Positions 1-5,853 of a stretch of 7,793 bases of DNA are shown piece after piece. Within the stretch, counting starts at the first letter, position 1, and every line of letters begins with the position of its first letter. The notes beneath the pieces were generated by a model that had not been told where the DNA came from, made no database searches, and saw nothing but the letters and a program-made list of their open reading frames with translations. This stretch comes from an uncultured Lachnospiraceae bacterium (GTDB lineage Bacteria > Bacillota > Clostridia > Lachnospirales > Lachnospiraceae), in assembly GCA_905233835.1 (NCBI GenBank), contig CAJOGB010000002.1, positions 40,307 to 48,099 of the forward strand, given 5' to 3'. Made by a program: the position numbers and the translations under genes.

Positions 1-281
1 TACTTTTGTTTGTGACACCGCCAACGGCCACATCTTTAAAAGAAAGATTGGTGGGACGTGGAACCGAAACCAAAGAAGTGATTGAACAAAGGCTTTCCAT
101 TGCTTACGATCAATCCTTTTTAATGGATAAATATGATTATTTGGTTGTAAATGACGATTTGTCGAAATGCGTAAAACGCGTACATCATACCATTCAAGTT
201 GAACGGTATCGCGCATCCAGAAATCAAGCCAATATTGATATTATTCAAAAAGAATTAAAGATGTTTTCGAAAGGAGAATAG
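1..281 (+). CDS. gmk: Guanylate kinase, C-terminal part (5' end outside window)
   Basis: Guanylate kinase phosphorylates GMP (and dGMP) to GDP with ATP in the cytoplasm, a required step of GTP supply. Only the last ~93 residues are present; the frame is open from the window edge (first full codon at 3), so the true start lies upstream. The visible part begins with the core strand LFVTPP, which precedes the lid helix, and continues through RGTETKEVIEQRL, matching the family signature RGTETxExIxxRL with its nucleotide-contacting arginines. It then reaches YDYLVVNDDL, the family's conserved (Y)DYVVVNDD segment before the last helix. The TAG stop at 279-281 is followed 2 bases later by rpoZ, and the rpoZ ribosome binding site (AAGGAG, 271-276) lies in the last gmk codons. 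A gmk-rpoZ pair is very common in Firmicutes. Nothing looks damaged in the visible part. Confidence 0.95.
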   Translation, partial: LLFVTPPTATSLKERLVGRGTETKEVIEQRLSIAYDQSFLMDKYDYLVVNDDLSKCVKRVHHTIQVERYRASRNQANIDIIQKELKMFSKGE

Positions 282-283
282 AA

Positions 284-634
284 ATGATACATCCGTCTTA
301 TGTTGAATTAATGAGAGTTGTAAATGAGGATACCGCTTTGGTAGGAGAGGAACCGGTTGTTAACAGCCGTTATTCCATCGTTTGTGCTACCGCAAAGCGT
401 GCAAGACAGATTGTTTCCGGTGATGAACCTTATGTTGCAAATACAAAGGGTATGAAACCGCTTTCCATCGCAGTAAAAGAACTTTACGAAGGTGAGCTTA
501 AGATTCTTACCGAAGATGAAGTAAAAGAAAAAGATATCGAATTAAAAGAATACAAAGAGAAAAAGGCTGCTTTAAAGAAAGCACAGAAAGAAGCTTTGGA
601 AGAAAATACCGAGGAAGAGACTTCGGAGGAATAA
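284..634 (+). CDS. rpoZ: DNA-directed RNA polymerase subunit omega
   Basis: Omega binds the beta' subunit and helps RNA polymerase assemble and stay intact. The protein has 116 residues. The conserved core is at residues ~1-77: MIHPSYVELM at the N-terminus, then VNSRYSIVCATAKRARQI, the RYxxVxxxAKRARQ signature, then KPLSIAVKELYEGELKIL, the KPLxxAxxEIxxGKI block. Residues ~80-116 form a tail made almost entirely of K, E, A and T, predicted to be helical then disordered; many omegas of about 70-90 residues end soon after the core. The ATG at 284 has a good AAGGAG seven bases upstream. The TAA stop at 632-634 touches the rimO ATG directly, and the tail's codons supply the rimO ribosome binding site, so translation of the two genes is probably coupled. 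Confidence 0.95.
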   Translation: MIHPSYVELMRVVNEDTALVGEEPVVNSRYSIVCATAKRARQIVSGDEPYVANTKGMKPLSIAVKELYEGELKILTEDEVKEKDIELKEYKEKKAALKKAQKEALEENTEEETSEE

Positions 635-1963
635 ATGAAAGTATCCATTGTATCTCTTGGATGTGATAAAAACCTTTGTGATACCGAGCATATGATGGCT
701 TTGCTTGCAAAAGACGGCCATGAATTTGTCACCGAACCAAAAGACTCCGATATTTGCGTGATTAACACATGTTGTTTTATTGCGGATGCGTTGGAAGAAA
801 GCATCAATACCATTATTGAAGTCGGAAAACTAAAAGAAACCGGTCATTTAAAAGTATTGGTGATTGCCGGATGCTTGGGACAAAGATTTACGGATGAGGT
901 TTTATCTGACTTACCTGAGGTTGACGGCATTGTAGGAACCAATTCCTATAATGAGATCGTAAATGTGGTTCGCAAGGCTTTGGATGGGAAAACGGAAGTA
1001 TTAAAGAGAGATTTTTCTTCTCTTCCGAAGAATGAAGGCCGCATTTTAAGCAGTATTGTGCCCTATACCTATTTAAAGATAGCGGAAGGATGCGATAAAC
1101 ATTGTACCTATTGCGTAATCCCGTCCATTCGAGGAAATTACAGAAGTGTCCCTTTGGATGATATTATTTCGGAAGCAAAAGAGTTGGCTGCCCATGGCAT
1201 TAAGGAATTAAACCTTGTTGCTCAGGAAGTAACCGTATGGGGAATCGATATTTACGGAAAGAAATCCCTGCCCCTTCTTTTGAATAAACTTTCCGAGATT
1301 GAAGGAATAGAATGGATTCGTCTTTTGTATTGTTATCCCGAAGAAATCGATGATGAATTGATTTTATGCATAAAAAACAATCCAAAGATTTGTCATTACA
1401 TCGATATGCCGATTCAGCACTGCAATGATGAAATATTAGGTCGTATGGGAAGAAAGACTTCCAAAGCGGATATTGAAAGCATCATTGGCAGACTGAGAGA
1501 ATATATACCGGATATAGCGATCCGCTCTACATTGATTTGCGGTTTTCCGGGAGAAGATGATAAAAAGCATGAGGAACTCTTAAACTTTATTTCCGATATG
1601 CAGTTTGATCGATTAGGAGCGTTTTCTTATTCTAAAGAAGACGGTACACCTGCAGCATCCTTTGAACATCAGGTGGATGATGATGTTAAAAATGCTTGGC
1701 GCGATGAGGTTATGGCTTTACAGCAAAAAATCTCTCTTTCCAAGAATGAGGAAATGGTGGGTAAAACTGTTTCTTGCTTTGTGGAAGGAAGAGTTGAAGA
1801 TGGCGTTTATGTGGGACGCACCTATCGGGATGCTCCGGATGTGGACGGATATATCTTCATCGAAAGTGACAAAGAGTTTATAAGCGGAGATTTGATTTCC
1901 GTTAAAGTAACCGGTTTTACGGAATATGATTTGATAGGAGATTATTATGAATTTGCCGAATAA
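635..1963 (+). CDS. rimO: Ribosomal protein uS12 (S12) aspartate methylthiotransferase RimO
   Basis: A radical-SAM enzyme that adds a methylthio group to a conserved aspartate of ribosomal protein S12. The 442 residues carry all expected parts. The N-terminal MTTase domain starts with KVSIVSLGCDKNLCDTE and offers three cluster cysteines (C10, C46 with C47 next to it, and C80). The radical-SAM motif EGCDKHCTYC gives C153, C157 and C160 (CxxxCxxC), binding the second 4Fe-4S cluster. VIPSIRGNYRS follows directly, and the SIRG form separates RimO from tRNA-acting MiaB, which has YTRG. A C-terminal TRAM domain covers ~375-440 and ends EYDLIGDYYEFAE, as in close homologues. The ATG abuts the rpoZ stop, with GGAGGA four bases upstream at 625-630. 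The last 17 bases overlap pgsA. Length and motifs are normal; MiaB or MtaB are unlikely alternatives. Confidence 0.96.
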   Translation: MKVSIVSLGCDKNLCDTEHMMALLAKDGHEFVTEPKDSDICVINTCCFIADALEESINTIIEVGKLKETGHLKVLVIAGCLGQRFTDEVLSDLPEVDGIVGTNSYNEIVNVVRKALDGKTEVLKRDFSSLPKNEGRILSSIVPYTYLKIAEGCDKHCTYCVIPSIRGNYRSVPLDDIISEAKELAAHGIKELNLVAQEVTVWGIDIYGKKSLPLLLNKLSEIEGIEWIRLLYCYPEEIDDELILCIKNNPKICHYIDMPIQHCNDEILGRMGRKTSKADIESIIGRLREYIPDIAIRSTLICGFPGEDDKKHEELLNFISDMQFDRLGAFSYSKEDGTPAASFEHQVDDDVKNAWRDEVMALQQKISLSKNEEMVGKTVSCFVEGRVEDGVYVGRTYRDAPDVDGYIFIESDKEFISGDLISVKVTGFTEYDLIGDYYEFAE

Positions 1964-2489
1964 ACTTACGATTTTTCGTGTAATCTTGATTCCGTTTTTT
2001 GTGGTGGCTTTATTATTTCGCCCGGATGAGATGATGTATCGATGGATTGCGGAAGCGATTTTTATCGTAGCATCACTTACTGATATGTTGGACGGAAAGA
2101 TTGCCCGTAAATATAATCTGGTGACCAATTTCGGTAAGTTTATGGATCCTTTGGCAGATAAGCTTTTGGTATGTTCCGCTATGATTTGTTTGGTGGAATT
2201 AAATACCTTGCTTTCCTGGGTATGCATTATTATTATCGCCCGAGAATTTATTATTTCCGGTTTCCGTTTGATTGCATCCGATAACGGAGTAGTAATTGCA
2301 GCCAGCTATTGGGGAAAGTTTAAAACCGTATTTCAGATGCTTATGGTAATCGTTATGATTATTTCTCCTTTACATCCGTATTTGGTTCTTTTGGGACAGA
2401 TTTTGATGTGGATTGCATTGGCTTTAACCCTTATTTCTTTAATTGATTATATTGTGAAAAACAAGGATGTATTAAAAGAACAGAAATAG
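1947..2489 (+). CDS. pgsA: CDP-diacylglycerol--glycerol-3-phosphate 3-phosphatidyltransferase
   Basis: An inner-membrane enzyme that makes phosphatidylglycerol phosphate from CDP-diacylglycerol and glycerol 3-phosphate, the committed step to phosphatidylglycerol and cardiolipin. The 180-residue protein begins MNLPNKLTIFRVILIPFFVV, the usual PgsA start leading into the first membrane helix. The CDP-alcohol phosphotransferase signature DxxDGxxARx8GxxxDxxxD is complete: D46, D49, G50, A53, R54, G63, D67 and D71 (metal and CDP binding, final Asp probably catalytic). Further hydrophobic segments fall at ~36-45, ~73-98 and ~130-170, giving the expected multi-pass topology. The start is inside the end of rimO; AGGAG at 1936-1940 is six bases before the ATG and supports it. 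The neighbour rimO is a frequent pgsA partner in Clostridia. Among paralogues (phosphatidylserine or cardiolipin synthase types), PgsA fits best by start and length. Confidence 0.93.
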   Translation: MNLPNKLTIFRVILIPFFVVALLFRPDEMMYRWIAEAIFIVASLTDMLDGKIARKYNLVTNFGKFMDPLADKLLVCSAMICLVELNTLLSWVCIIIIAREFIISGFRLIASDNGVVIAASYWGKFKTVFQMLMVIVMIISPLHPYLVLLGQILMWIALALTLISLIDYIVKNKDVLKEQK

Positions 2490-2496
2490 GTGTAAT

Positions 2497-3045
2497 ATGC
2501 TTAGAGTGATCGCAGGGGAAGCACGAAGCATTCCTCTTATGACATTGGAAGGGTTGGATACCCGACCCACAACCGATCGTGTAAAAGAGACGTTATTTAA
2601 TCTTTTACAGAACGATATTTACGGTTGCAGGTTTTTGGATTTGTTTGCGGGAAGCGGACAAATCGGAATCGAAGCCTTAAGCCGCGGGGCTAAAAGCGCT
2701 TGTTTTGTAGAAAAAAACAAGAAAGCGGTTGATATTATAGCGAAGAATCTGGAAAAAACAAAAATGACGGATAAATCCGTATTGATAAAAAAGGATGTGC
2801 TTTCTGCATTGTCTGTTTTAACGGATGCTTATGATATCATTTTTATGGATCCGCCCTATGCTTTAAATGTTGAGGGCGAAGTTCTTACGAAGATAAAAGA
2901 GAATCGTTTGTTGGATGAAGACGGTTTTATCATTATAGAAGCAGATTTGAAACGTGATTTTTCCTTTGTGTCCGATATGGGCTTTGAAATCACGAAAATC
3001 AAACAGTATAAAACCAATCAGCATGTATTCTTGAGGGAAATTTAA
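2497..3045 (+). CDS. rsmD: 16S rRNA (guanine(966)-N2)-methyltransferase RsmD
   Basis: A SAM-dependent enzyme that methylates N2 of G966 (E. coli numbering) in 16S rRNA of the assembling small subunit. The 182-residue protein begins MLRVIAGEAR, the family's RVIxGxxRG-type start. It continues with TRPTTDRVKETLFNLL (residues ~22-37), a hallmark of the RsmD family. The SAM-binding motif I is FLDLFAGSGQIGIEALSRGA (46-65), and VEKN (71-74) ends the second strand with the acidic residue for the SAM ribose. The catalytic N-methyltransferase motif IV is DPPY (118-121). The ATG follows the pgsA stop by seven bases; the only upstream purine stretch is a modest AGGTG at 2488-2492. The stop overlaps the coaD start in a TAATG junction. 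The rsmD-coaD pair is one of the most conserved gene pairs in bacteria, which supports both calls. Confidence 0.95.
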   Translation: MLRVIAGEARSIPLMTLEGLDTRPTTDRVKETLFNLLQNDIYGCRFLDLFAGSGQIGIEALSRGAKSACFVEKNKKAVDIIAKNLEKTKMTDKSVLIKKDVLSALSVLTDAYDIIFMDPPYALNVEGEVLTKIKENRLLDEDGFIIIEADLKRDFSFVSDMGFEITKIKQYKTNQHVFLREI

Positions 3046-3524
3046 TGAAAAAAGCAATCTATCCCGGAAGTTTTGATCCGGTCACATTCGGACATTTGGA
3101 TATCATCAAACGATCATCCAGATTGTTTGACGAAATCGTTGTTGCGGTTTTAAATAACAGCGCAAAAAATTCGTTGTTTTCTGCGAATGAACGTGTTACG
3201 ATGATTAGAGATTTGGTGAAAGAATACCCGAATGTTACGGTAATTTCTTTCGAAGGTTTGCTCGTGGATTTTGCGAAAGAAATCGATGCAAATATCGTGA
3301 TTCGCGGTCTTCGAGCCGTTACGGATTTTGAGTATGAGTTACAGATTGCTCAAGTAAATCATGTTGAGAATTCTGATTTGGAAACCATATTTTTGACCAC
3401 GTCATTGAATTATTCTTATTTAAGTTCCAGCGTGGTTCGCGAATTTGCTTCTTACGGAGCAGATATATCGAAGTTTGTACCGAGTGAGATTATTCCACGC
3501 ATTATGGAGAAGTATAACAAATAA
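3045..3524 (+). CDS. coaD: Phosphopantetheine adenylyltransferase
   Basis: Catalyses the penultimate step of coenzyme A synthesis: ATP plus 4'-phosphopantetheine gives dephospho-CoA and pyrophosphate. The 159-residue protein has the full nucleotidyltransferase pattern. YPGSFDPVTFGHLDII contains the T/HxGH motif (T14-F-G-H17) that binds ATP. K41 in NNSAKNSLF occupies the substrate-binding lysine position. RGLRAVTDFEYELQIA (87-102) is the family's RG(L/I)R block, and YLSSSVVREFASYG (125-138) is the (I/L)SSSxVRE loop for ATP. The segment NHVENSDLETIFLTTSLNYS (105-124) is recognisable but a little divergent from the usual NRxLxPxxETxFLxxSxxYS. GAGGG at 3033-3037 lies seven bases before the ATG, which shares its A with the rsmD stop, so the two are probably translationally coupled. 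Confidence 0.96.
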   Translation: MKKAIYPGSFDPVTFGHLDIIKRSSRLFDEIVVAVLNNSAKNSLFSANERVTMIRDLVKEYPNVTVISFEGLLVDFAKEIDANIVIRGLRAVTDFEYELQIAQVNHVENSDLETIFLTTSLNYSYLSSSVVREFASYGADISKFVPSEIIPRIMEKYNK

Positions 3525-3539
3525 AAAGGAGAGACGTAT

Positions 3540-4262
3540 ATGGCTAGTGCAATTGAAGATATCATTGATGAACTGGAAGAATACATTGATAGCTGTAAAC
3601 CATCATCCATTTTCAATGACACTAAAATTGTTGTAAATCGAGATGACATTGAGGGGCTTTTAGAAGAACTTCGATCAAAGACGCCGGAGGAAATTCGACG
3701 TTATCAAAAGATTATCAGTAATAAAGAAGCGATTCTGGCTGATGCTCGTGCGAAGGCAGATCAGATTGTACAGGAAGCACAGATTACTACCAATGAACTT
3801 GTTTCCGAACATCAGATTATGCAACAGGCTTATGCACAGGCAAATGAAGTTGTGATGATTGCTACGAAACAGGCTCAGGAAATGCTGGATGCTGCTACAA
3901 AGGATGCCAACGATATCCGTACCGGTGCGATTGCTTATACCGATCAGCTTCTTCGAAGTATTCAGGACGTTTTGGCGGCTTCTATTGATACGACTCGTCA
4001 AAGAAACGATACATTCTTAAAGACTATGCAGGGTTATTTGGATGTGGTTGTATCCAATCGTACGGAATTGGCTCCGGAGACACAGGCAGACGTTCCGAAA
4101 CAAGAAGCAGTTGCAGCGAAAGATAATCACGGAGCAGTGAATACTCAGAAAAAAGAAGTTCCTGTCAGTGAAAGCAAAAAGACGGAAGTTTCCGGAAAAG
4201 CAGAGTCCGAAGAAGCACTTGCTGTACTTGATATTCCGGAATCATTTTTTAACAAAGACTAA
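3540..4262 (+). CDS. Conserved coiled-coil protein of unknown function (DivIVA-like or 'ATPase subunit'-like)
   Basis: I cannot give this protein a proven function. The 240 residues divide into three parts. Residues 1-50 include IEDIIDELEEYIDSCKPS and IVVNRDDIEGLLEELRS, a charged segment. Residues ~50-170 are a long Ala/Gln/Glu-rich helix without prolines, typical coiled coil. Residues ~178-232 are a low-complexity linker rich in E, K, A and V and probably disordered, ending in the hydrophobic tip LDIPESFF. No signal peptide, membrane helix, Walker motif or other catalytic motif is visible. Similar proteins after coaD in Lachnospiraceae are, from memory, often labelled ATPase or V-type ATPase subunit H; that label reflects coiled-coil similarity, and nothing here supports ATP hydrolysis. 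A DivIVA-like scaffold role is possible but unproven. The ATG has a strong AAGGAG (3526-3531) eight bases upstream. It is the last gene before the terminator. Confidence 0.8.
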   Translation: MASAIEDIIDELEEYIDSCKPSSIFNDTKIVVNRDDIEGLLEELRSKTPEEIRRYQKIISNKEAILADARAKADQIVQEAQITTNELVSEHQIMQQAYAQANEVVMIATKQAQEMLDAATKDANDIRTGAIAYTDQLLRSIQDVLAASIDTTRQRNDTFLKTMQGYLDVVVSNRTELAPETQADVPKQEAVAAKDNHGAVNTQKKEVPVSESKKTEVSGKAESEEALAVLDIPESFFNKD

Positions 4263-4267
4263 TTATT

Positions 4268-4297
4268 ATCCGGAAGGTTATTCCTTCCGGATTTTTT
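4268..4297 (+). terminator. Rho-independent terminator closing the gmk-to-coiled-coil operon
   Basis: ATCCGGAAGG (4268-4277) pairs perfectly with CCTTCCGGAT (4283-4292), giving a 10-bp stem with a five-base loop TTATT. A run of six T (4292-4297) follows, the first of them also being the last base of the stem. It starts five bases after the upstream stop codon. It ends only six bases before the ATG of the next gene, leaving no room for a separate promoter or ribosome binding site, so it may leak or act as an attenuator. Confidence 0.92.
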
Positions 4298-4303
4298 ACT
4301 ATT

Positions 4304-5248
4304 ATGAAGAGTATAATTATTGATCAAAAAACAGAGAAACAAAGACTGGATAAGTTTTTAAAAAAGTATTTTAAGGAAGCGTCCTCCGGTTTTTTGTATA
4401 AGATGCTTCGAAAGAAGAATATTACACTAAACGGGAAAAAAGCGACGGGAAGCGAACTCTTACAAAAAAACGATGAAATTCGTGTGTTTTTCAGTAATGA
4501 GACCTTTTTAAAGATGCAGGGATTAAACTCCGATACGGATTTATCCGTCTATGTTTTAGACGATGATCCTTTGGATATTGTGTTTGAAAATGATGATTTT
4601 TTGGCTATTAATAAGCAAAAAGGAATTCTTTCTCAAAAATCCAAGGATACGGATGTTTCATTAAACGAATTTGTCCTTTCTTACTTAGTAAAAAAGAATG
4701 AAATAAAAGCTTCTGATTTGTCATATTACAAGCCCTCATGTATTAATCGTTTGGATCGAAATACAACGGGACTGATTTTTGCGGCAAAGAACTATAAAGG
4801 CGCAAAGGAATTATCGGAGCTTTTTAAAGAAAGAAAACATCCGAAGGTTTATCGTTGCATTTGTGCAGGCGAGATAAAAGATGAAATCCTTTTAAAAGAT
4901 TATCTTATAAAGGATGAAGACAGTAATACGGTTCGTGTTTTAAATCATAAAGAAGAGAATGCAAAAGAGATTATTACGTGTATTAAACCGTTAAAATCAA
5001 ACGGAAAGATTACTCTTTTGGAAGTGCTTCTTTATACCGGACGCACCCATCAGATTCGTGCGCATTTAAGATATATTAAGCATCCGGTAATCGGTGATGT
5101 AAAATACGGCGATGCGACATTAAATGATGAGTTTAAAAAGAAGTATAACATCACATCACAGATGTTGCATTCCTATGAGATGGAGATTCCCGAAATCGGA
5201 AAAATAACGGCGAAAATGCCGGATGAGTTTGAGAAAGTATTTGAGTAA
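4304..5248 (+). CDS. RluA-family pseudouridine synthase (RluC/RluD-like) with S4 domain
   Basis: Converts specific uridines of structured RNA, probably 23S rRNA, to pseudouridine. Residues ~12-60 form an S4 RNA-binding domain: QRLDKFLKKYF, then LYKMLRKKNITLNGKKATGSELLQKNDEI split over two helices and a turn. The catalytic domain follows from ~85. Its signature is NRLDRNTTGLIFAAK (148-162), matching HRLDRxTSG with catalytic Asp D151; the usual His is replaced by Asn, as in several RluC-like proteins. LLYTGRTHQIRAHLRYIKHPVIGD (242-265) is the conserved C-terminal block. Length (314) is normal. Substrate uridines cannot be told from sequence, so no symbol is given. The ATG at 4304 is the only ATG, GTG or TTG in frame between the stop at 4250 and the S4 domain, yet it has no Shine-Dalgarno and sits directly behind a terminator. 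The recU gene follows after eight bases. Confidence 0.92.
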   Translation: MKSIIIDQKTEKQRLDKFLKKYFKEASSGFLYKMLRKKNITLNGKKATGSELLQKNDEIRVFFSNETFLKMQGLNSDTDLSVYVLDDDPLDIVFENDDFLAINKQKGILSQKSKDTDVSLNEFVLSYLVKKNEIKASDLSYYKPSCINRLDRNTTGLIFAAKNYKGAKELSELFKERKHPKVYRCICAGEIKDEILLKDYLIKDEDSNTVRVLNHKEENAKEIITCIKPLKSNGKITLLEVLLYTGRTHQIRAHLRYIKHPVIGDVKYGDATLNDEFKKKYNITSQMLHSYEMEIPEIGKITAKMPDEFEKVFE

Positions 5249-5256
5249 AGTATTTT

Positions 5257-5792
5257 ATGGCGACTTGGAAATCCAGAGGTCTTCGAGGTTCCACTTTCGA
5301 AGACTTTATTAATCAAACAAATGAAATCTATAAAGAAAAGAAACTTGGCTTAATTCAAAAAATCCCCACCCCAATTACGCCCATTAATATTGATGAAGCC
5401 ACCAGACATATTACACTGGCTTATTTTGTACGGTGGACTATATCGGGGTTGTTCAGGGCATTCCCGTTTGTTTTGATGCAAAGGAATGTATGAAAGAAAC
5501 ATTTCCGCTGTCAAACATCCATCTTCATCAGATGGAGTTTATGAGGGATTTTGAAGAGCAGGAAGGAATTGCATTTTTCTTAATCTATTTTACGGAAGCA
5601 GACGTATATTATTATCTTTCGTTCCAAGAAGCGCTTTATTTTTGGAATCGCATGGAAAAGGGCGGAAGAAAGAGCTTTCGTATGGACGAATTAAAGGAAA
5701 ACTTTTTCTTTCATTTTCAGCCCACCTATCCGGTGCCGTATCTTAATATGATACAAAAGGATTTGGATCAAAGAAACGTTGACAGCATGTAA
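5257..5792 (+). pseudogene. recU: Holliday junction resolvase RecU, reading frame broken near 5427-5433
   Basis: RecU cleaves Holliday junctions in Firmicutes and works with RuvAB in recombination and chromosome segregation. The N-terminal part (5257-5427, 57 residues) reads MATWKSRGLRGSTFEDFIN to PTPITPINIDEATRHITLAYF, including the conserved early acidic residue and the KIPTPI block. The catalytic part continues in a different frame from 5433 (VDYIGVVQGIPVCFDAKE) to the TAA at 5790-5792. It carries the active-site Asp of VDY and the acidic and lysine residues of FDAKE, then HLHQMEFM and GIAFFLIYF. The original frame stops at 5491-5493 after 78 residues, before the catalytic core. Homologues, from memory, have about five residues such as xxxST between the AYF and VDY blocks. 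Here only five bases (5428-5432) remain, consistent with a net loss of 10 bases (or of one base in a shorter loop). Everything else looks intact and unselected decay is not visible, so a recent mutation or a sequence error is likely. The upstream Shine-Dalgarno is weak. Confidence 0.85.
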
Positions 5793-5807
5793 GCACTTTT
5801 GTATAAT
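5779..5807 (+). promoter_or_regulatory. Consensus housekeeping-sigma promoter of the histidine operon
   Basis: TTGACA (5779-5784) and TATAAT (5802-5807) are separated by exactly 17 bases, a perfect match to the SigA/sigma-70 consensus in both hexamers and spacing. Transcription should start near 5814, giving a leader of about 40 bases before hisZ. The -35 hexamer lies in the last codons of recU. Such a strong core promoter normally needs a repressor, and a plausible operator lies directly downstream. Confidence 0.88.
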
Positions 5808-5818
5808 GATTTTACTTG

Positions 5819-5838
5819 CTAGCACATTAGCGAACTAA
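5819..5838 (+). promoter_or_regulatory. Putative operator for a TrpR-superfamily (HisR/YerC-like) repressor
   Basis: Three CTAG-like half-sites lie at exact 8-base steps: CTAG (5819-5822), TTAG (5827-5830) and CTAA (5835-5838), with four-base spacers CACA and CGAA. TTAG and CTAA are perfect inverted halves of each other, and GCTA (5818-5821) and TAGC (5828-5831) form a second inverted pair. E. coli TrpR operators have the same CTAG-N4-CTAG geometry and can bind repressors in tandem. The site lies at about +6 to +25 from the predicted start, ending just before the hisZ ribosome binding site. The regulator is inferred, not seen in this window. Confidence 0.6.
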
Positions 5839-5853
5839 AGTGAGAGGGATAAC

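Noticed and set aside
484..813. 109-codon open frame on the minus strand across rpoZ and rimO
   Set aside because: Its Ser/Phe-rich composition is the mirror of the Lys/Glu codons of rpoZ. No independent coding evidence.
2088..2117. Possible internal promoter in pgsA (TTGGAC, 18 bases, TATAAT)
   Set aside because: The -35 match is poor and the site is deep in the coding sequence of the conserved catalytic motif, so the TATAAT probably reflects codon content.
1718..2227. 169-codon open frame on the minus strand across rimO and pgsA
   Set aside because: It lies opposite two well-supported genes, has no recognisable protein family and no supporting ribosome binding site or promoter; it is an antisense shadow.
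4312..4317. TATAAT just inside the pseudouridine synthase gene
   Set aside because: No TTGACA-like element lies 16-18 bases upstream, and a start there would leave the S4 domain without its start codon.
5424..5435. Programmed -1 frameshifting to express recU
   Set aside because: A four-T run (5424-5427) would allow a single P-site slip on TTT, but there is no X XXY YYZ heptamer, no obvious stimulatory hairpin, and the product would have a shortened loop (F-C-T-V-D). A deletion or sequence error is simpler.
5808..5853. T-box riboswitch or His-leader attenuator ahead of hisZ
   Set aside because: The leader is only about 40 bases, has no run of His codons, no terminator hairpin and no room for T-box structure.
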